A DNA stretch of 6,641 bases from Cyclobacteriaceae bacterium (lineage in GTDB: Bacteria > Bacteroidota > Bacteroidia > Cytophagales > Cyclobacteriaceae). The stretch is from assembly GCA_013140395.1 (NCBI GenBank), contig JABFSY010000247.1, positions 1-6,641 of the forward strand. The letters are read 5' to 3'. The notes beneath the pieces are model-generated. The model was not told where the DNA came from, searched no databases, and saw only the letters and a program-made list of their open reading frames with translations. The first letter of the stretch is position 1. Every line of letters begins with the position of its first letter. The position numbers and the translations under genes are program-made. This document shows, piece by piece, positions 5,001 through 6,641 of the stretch.

Positions 5001-6641
5001 TTAAAAGAATGTGGCGATCCGATATCCGAGTAGACGGCAGCACCAATACCTTGGTTGGTGATGGGATAGGATCGGAATGTACTATTTCCGTATTCGTGAG
5101 CGATTAGCCATCGGCCGTTAGCCGTAATGCGCTCAGTACTTTTTGAAAACAACAGGATGTTTTTTTGAGTGATCAGTCCATTTCCGCCATTTTGCTTTAA
5201 GTCAAAAATTGAGTAGCGCAATTCGTTCAATGATGTGCCTGTAATTTCCTGTGTGGTAAAAATATAGTAGAGTGTTTCATCACCCGGGATAGGTACAATC
5301 AAAGAGGATTGTGATGAGGTTGGATCTCCTCCAATCCCCGTGTCAATGAGTGTATTTGTTTTGTCATAGACGTTCGTTCCATCGGTATAAAAAATGGCCT
5401 TTCCGTTTCGGTCGCAGACAATTGCACATCCGGCTGGAGCATCCATAGCGCTGTTGTTTAAGGCTTTTGGTGGGGGAGTATTGAAATCGATGCCAGCCCT
5501 ATTTCCGAAATACCAGATATTGCTCCGTTGATCATTTAATCCATACTCTTTGACGTTCACTCCCGCATAAGTGGAACAGCCAGTAGCATCTGTAGCCACC
5601 ACATAATAATAGCCCGCTGAGTCGGGAGTTAATATTTGTCCAGTATCTCCATTTGACCAGTTAAAAGATGTTGCTGATCCTTGGGTTACATTTACCCTGA
5701 CCGAAAATTGTGTCGGAGCAGAGGTTCCGCGAGGTGCTGGGAATTCACTTCGACATGCTGTTGTATCTTGCACTAGCTGCAACTGTAAAGTAAATGCGTT
5801 AATGGTTACGGGCTGTGTCACTGTCCTTCGTTGCCCTTGGTAAAAGGCTGTCAGTTGTACGTTGAACGTTTGAGCTTGGGCGTAGGTATGCACGGGACTC
5901 CAAGCGCCAGAAGTATTCGTATCTCCAAAATTCCATTGAAGGCTATCAGCGTTCGGAGTTACGTTTGGGAAAAATGATACCGGATTATTTTGACAGGTAC
6001 CCGCAGTAGTAAAACTGACCGTTAGGTTTACGTTCGCCTGTGGCAAGAAGGAAGGAAATTGAGTACCACTAAAATTGGTTGTGCCAAACGGCTGGAGAGT
6101 CTTAATTACCTGCGAGGCGATAGTATCTGTTTTGGAGAATTTTTCAATCAAAAATGGTCCGCTATTCACGGCCTGAAAAAGGTGATAGATAGCACTATCG
6201 GGGGCAAGTTGAAGTCCATAACTACGGAAAATAGGAGCAGGCAAGACAGAGGTGAGCGTTACACTTGGGTTGAGAAAATCATACTGCAAAACGTCAGCAG
6301 CAACTCCGGTCTCACCGATTCTTGACACGTATAAGTATTGACCCCCTTTGATGTCCCATTGGATATCATACATCGACTGGTTCGTTGCCGAGACAATCCC
6401 TGTATTTAAAATATACCTGTCAAAAGAAATGGCGCCTGTTGCTGGATCAAAATTAAGGATCAACGCATCGTCTCCGGGGCTTTGAACAGCAACTGCCAAC
6501 TTTCTTAACTTGTGATTGTAGGAAAAATTAGAGACCGTAACAGGAACAGGAGTTGGCCCAAGTGGAGAAGTAACGGTTGTTACAAATGTGCCTGGGGCGT
6601 AGCTGGCTGCATTGATCAAAGTCGCTGAAAAAACAGCAGAT
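2024..6641 (-). CDS. Giant multi-domain T9SS-secreted protein with propeller, PKD and Ig-like domains (5' end outside window)
   Basis: The frame is open through the right edge, so signal peptide and true start are missing. The TTG at 6619 is in frame but is not a believable start, as the coding pattern continues before it. Residues are numbered from that TTG (1531 to the stop). Order: end of a beta-propeller (1-193); PKD 1 (about 213-273, WNFGD at 229-233); Ig-like module (275-356); complete propeller-like domain (363-712), opening with NIWYFGNRAGIDFN (367-380) and DRNGKAIFYTDG (403-414), a pattern frequent in Cytophaga-type surface proteins; PKD 2 (733-793, WAFGD at 748-752); eight Ig/SprB-like modules (796-1431); type B T9SS C-terminal domain (1432-1531). 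It is probably exported by Sec, crosses the outer membrane through the T9SS and stays on the surface or is released. Adhesion or binding is the likely role; no catalytic motif is seen. Type B substrates such as SprB depend on PorP/SprF-like partners, and none is in the window. Confidence 0.93.
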   Translation of the reverse strand, partial: SAVFSATLINAASYAPGTFVTTVTSPLGPTPVPVTVSNFSYNHKLRKLAVAVQSPGDDALILNFDPATGAISFDRYILNTGIVSATNQSMYDIQWDIKGGQYLYVSRIGETGVAADVLQYDFLNPSVTLTSVLPAPIFRSYGLQLAPDSAIYHLFQAVNSGPFLIEKFSKTDTIASQVIKTLQPFGTTNFSGTQFPSFLPQANVNLTVSFTTAGTCQNNPVSFFPNVTPNADSLQWNFGDTNTSGAWSPVHTYAQAQTFNVQLTAFYQGQRRTVTQPVTINAFTLQLQLVQDTTACRSEFPAPRGTSAPTQFSVRVNVTQGSATSFNWSNGDTGQILTPDSAGYYYVVATDATGCSTYAGVNVKEYGLNDQRSNIWYFGNRAGIDFNTPPPKALNNSAMDAPAGCAIVCDRNGKAIFYTDGTNVYDKTNTLIDTGIGGDPTSSQSSLIVPIPGDETLYYIFTTQEITGTSLNELRYSIFDLKQNGGNGLITQKNILLFSKSTERITANGRWLIAHEYGNSTFRSYPITNQGIGAAVYSDIGSPHSFKSKENGQGYMKLGVRNNLAVPLSTPGTSNVIELFQLNDTTGVIRNYRRLDMNQPVGQVYGVEFSPGGRKLFATIKGSPSPSSLYEYYLDSLDIQIPVLVPPSPIQRPIEMGALQIAPDGQIYMAFNDGASNTTLGTINANENRISAPSSVNFTGFALASGTNSRLGLPNFIQQQGNGFGGPGFSFTGICLGDTTKFVGTPTDAIDNFQWAFGDGAGSTVATPNHLYAAAGTYTVSMRLTNRCGLDTTIVQQVRINPPPARPTLAPASALCNGPITLDANSGNLISITSYLWNSGATTKTIVINNPANVSVTITDVNGCTSSANGIVVNNRPVLDLGPDLTVCEDNTTPNLNAFNSGANFLWTLNGAPNGNTFATQVVDTSVPAVLTYGVTVTDPVTLCTATDFKTYTVKVSPTFTLSGTNPTSCNTATGTVTLNLTSTIPPGGPYSFFLSGPTFSQQGFDQSAPSTIGPLPGVSAGTISGIVQDQISGCTISSAINLVDATFTATATTSNCNPSLVTVTTAGAVVPTPRYTFTNITTGIVIGPQAANTASLIPGTYSIQVRDNNGTGCTFTFNQIVNPVIPVLTITPNLCISPATLVASVAGGVSFTWTLPSGATVNGATLNLPTNGTGTYQVAADIGGGCILTQSTAIVFNGLPSPDFTQSDGCSNQIVLTATPNGNFTYRWFKAGVFQPTLGGRLITLGQSEDGASYAVEVVDAVSGCFVRSAAKPVQVSGPVDAAVTGTQACQDNKAFTLTSTTTATGISYAWAFNGATISGQSTPTLSDTREGTYRVTISKATCNATASIQVIKAPIPQGELPDRVIICNDPDNKDPKTSQVDLNPGTFTTYNWLKNDIIINFTNRVLTATSEGIYQVDLTNSFGCSNSDNTEVLNECIPKIVGPNAFRPGNAINSLNKEFFVYSFFITDSFEVAIFNRWGELVFSDTKKDFRWNGGYGNNPGLPAPGGTYSYVIKYQSSFRPEEGIKEQRGGIVLLR
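2027..2326 (-). other. Type B T9SS C-terminal sorting domain (gliding motility-associated C-terminal family)
   Basis: These are the last 100 residues of the giant protein. They contain GPNAFRPGN (1437-1445), FEVAIFNRWGELVFS (1465-1479), WNGG (1487-1490), PGGTYSYVIKY (1500-1510) and a final RGGIVLLR (1524-1531). IFNRWGE-x-VF, W-N/D-G, G-T-Y-x-Y and the terminal G-x-x-x-L-x-R are hallmarks of the family that targets proteins to the T9SS in Bacteroidota. The usual FTPNGDGxND segment after PNA is replaced by FRPGNAINSLNKEF. Confidence 0.92.
2327..4234 (-). repeat. Array of eight Ig/SprB-like modules, each with one cysteine pair
   Basis: Residues 796-1431 of the giant protein divide into eight modules of about 70-90 residues. 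Each has a cysteine near its start and one near its end, the second often in an N/S-G-C context: 809/857, 881/937, 963/1028, 1050/1107, 1129/1180, 1204/1259, 1284/1337 and 1362/1419. Many contain an Ig-like core pattern such as YLWNSG (828-833), YRWFKAG (1220-1226) or YAWAFNG (1303-1309), followed by a G-x-Y-x-V strand. The modules have diverged at the protein level, and I see no near-identical DNA repeats, so this is an old expansion and not a recent tandem duplication. Confidence 0.75.
4241..5077 (-). repeat. Second copy of a duplicated propeller-PKD block
   Basis: Residues about 515-793 of the giant protein run from the middle of the complete propeller to the end of PKD 2. They match the first block in order and motif: YGVEFSPGGRKLFATI (598-613), GALQIAPDGQIY (650-661), LPNFIQQ (706-712), CLGDTTKF (728-735) and NFQWAFGD (745-752). 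The FGDGAG and AAAGTYTVSM (766-775) segments make this the more typical PKD domain of the two. Confidence 0.7.
5801..6592 (-). repeat. First copy of a duplicated propeller-PKD block
   Basis: Residues about 10-273 of the giant protein parallel the second block: KLRKLAVAVQSPGDDALILNF (37-57, against the region 550-573), YDIQWDIKGGQYLYVSRI (84-101), YGLQLAPDSAIY (134-145), FPSFLPQ (188-194), CQNNPVSF (209-216) and SLQWNFGD (226-233). The earlier blades of this propeller must lie beyond the right edge. By comparison with copy two, roughly 150 residues of propeller plus a signal peptide are missing. Confidence 0.7.

Noticed and set aside
2027..6641. Giant protein as a toxin, polymorphic effector or phage tail fibre
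   Set aside because: There is no toxin domain at the C-terminus, no Rhs/YD repeats and no phage genes nearby. The type B T9SS domain explains the C-terminus and the other domains fit a surface protein.

Overview
This window looks like a chromosomal segment from a member of the Bacteroidota, most likely of the Cytophagales type. The evidence is a very large secreted protein ending in a gliding-motility-associated, type B sorting domain of the type IX secretion system (T9SS), which is essentially confined to that phylum. Start codons without Shine-Dalgarno sequences fit as well. The order-level placement is an inference from protein style, not from a marker gene.

All five genes lie on the minus strand and are tightly spaced. 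Reading in the direction of transcription (right to left): (1) a huge multi-domain surface or secreted protein that fills 70% of the window, with its 5' end beyond the right edge (6641..2024); (2) a small exported beta-sandwich protein (2012..1659), 11 nt downstream; (3) a Nudix hydrolase (1628..1101), 30 nt further; (4) a Sua5/YwlC-type threonylcarbamoyl-AMP synthase (1082..117), 18 nt further; (5) the first 20 codons of a 6-phosphofructokinase (62..1), 54 nt further and cut by the left edge. No gap exceeds 54 nt, no convincing intrinsic terminator is visible, and no stretch over 300 bases lacks a gene.

The large protein carries the most information. From its N-terminal side it contains the end of a beta-propeller, a PKD domain, an Ig-like module, a second complete propeller-like domain, a second PKD domain, eight Ig/SprB-like modules each with a pair of cysteines, and a non-canonical type B T9SS C-terminal domain. 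The two propeller-PKD blocks align with each other and look like an old internal duplication. The small exported protein next to it may belong with it at the cell surface. The last three genes are housekeeping: nucleotide-derivative hydrolysis of unknown substrate, t6A tRNA modification and glycolysis. They may simply be co-transcribed by proximity.

I see no mobile element, CRISPR array, RNA gene or clear sign of recent transfer. The window does not show a complete new biological system. The points worth following are the architecture and unusual C-terminus of the giant protein, its small neighbour, an uneven spread of possible O-glycosylation sites, and a 9-bp inverted repeat at the Nudix/Sua5 junction.
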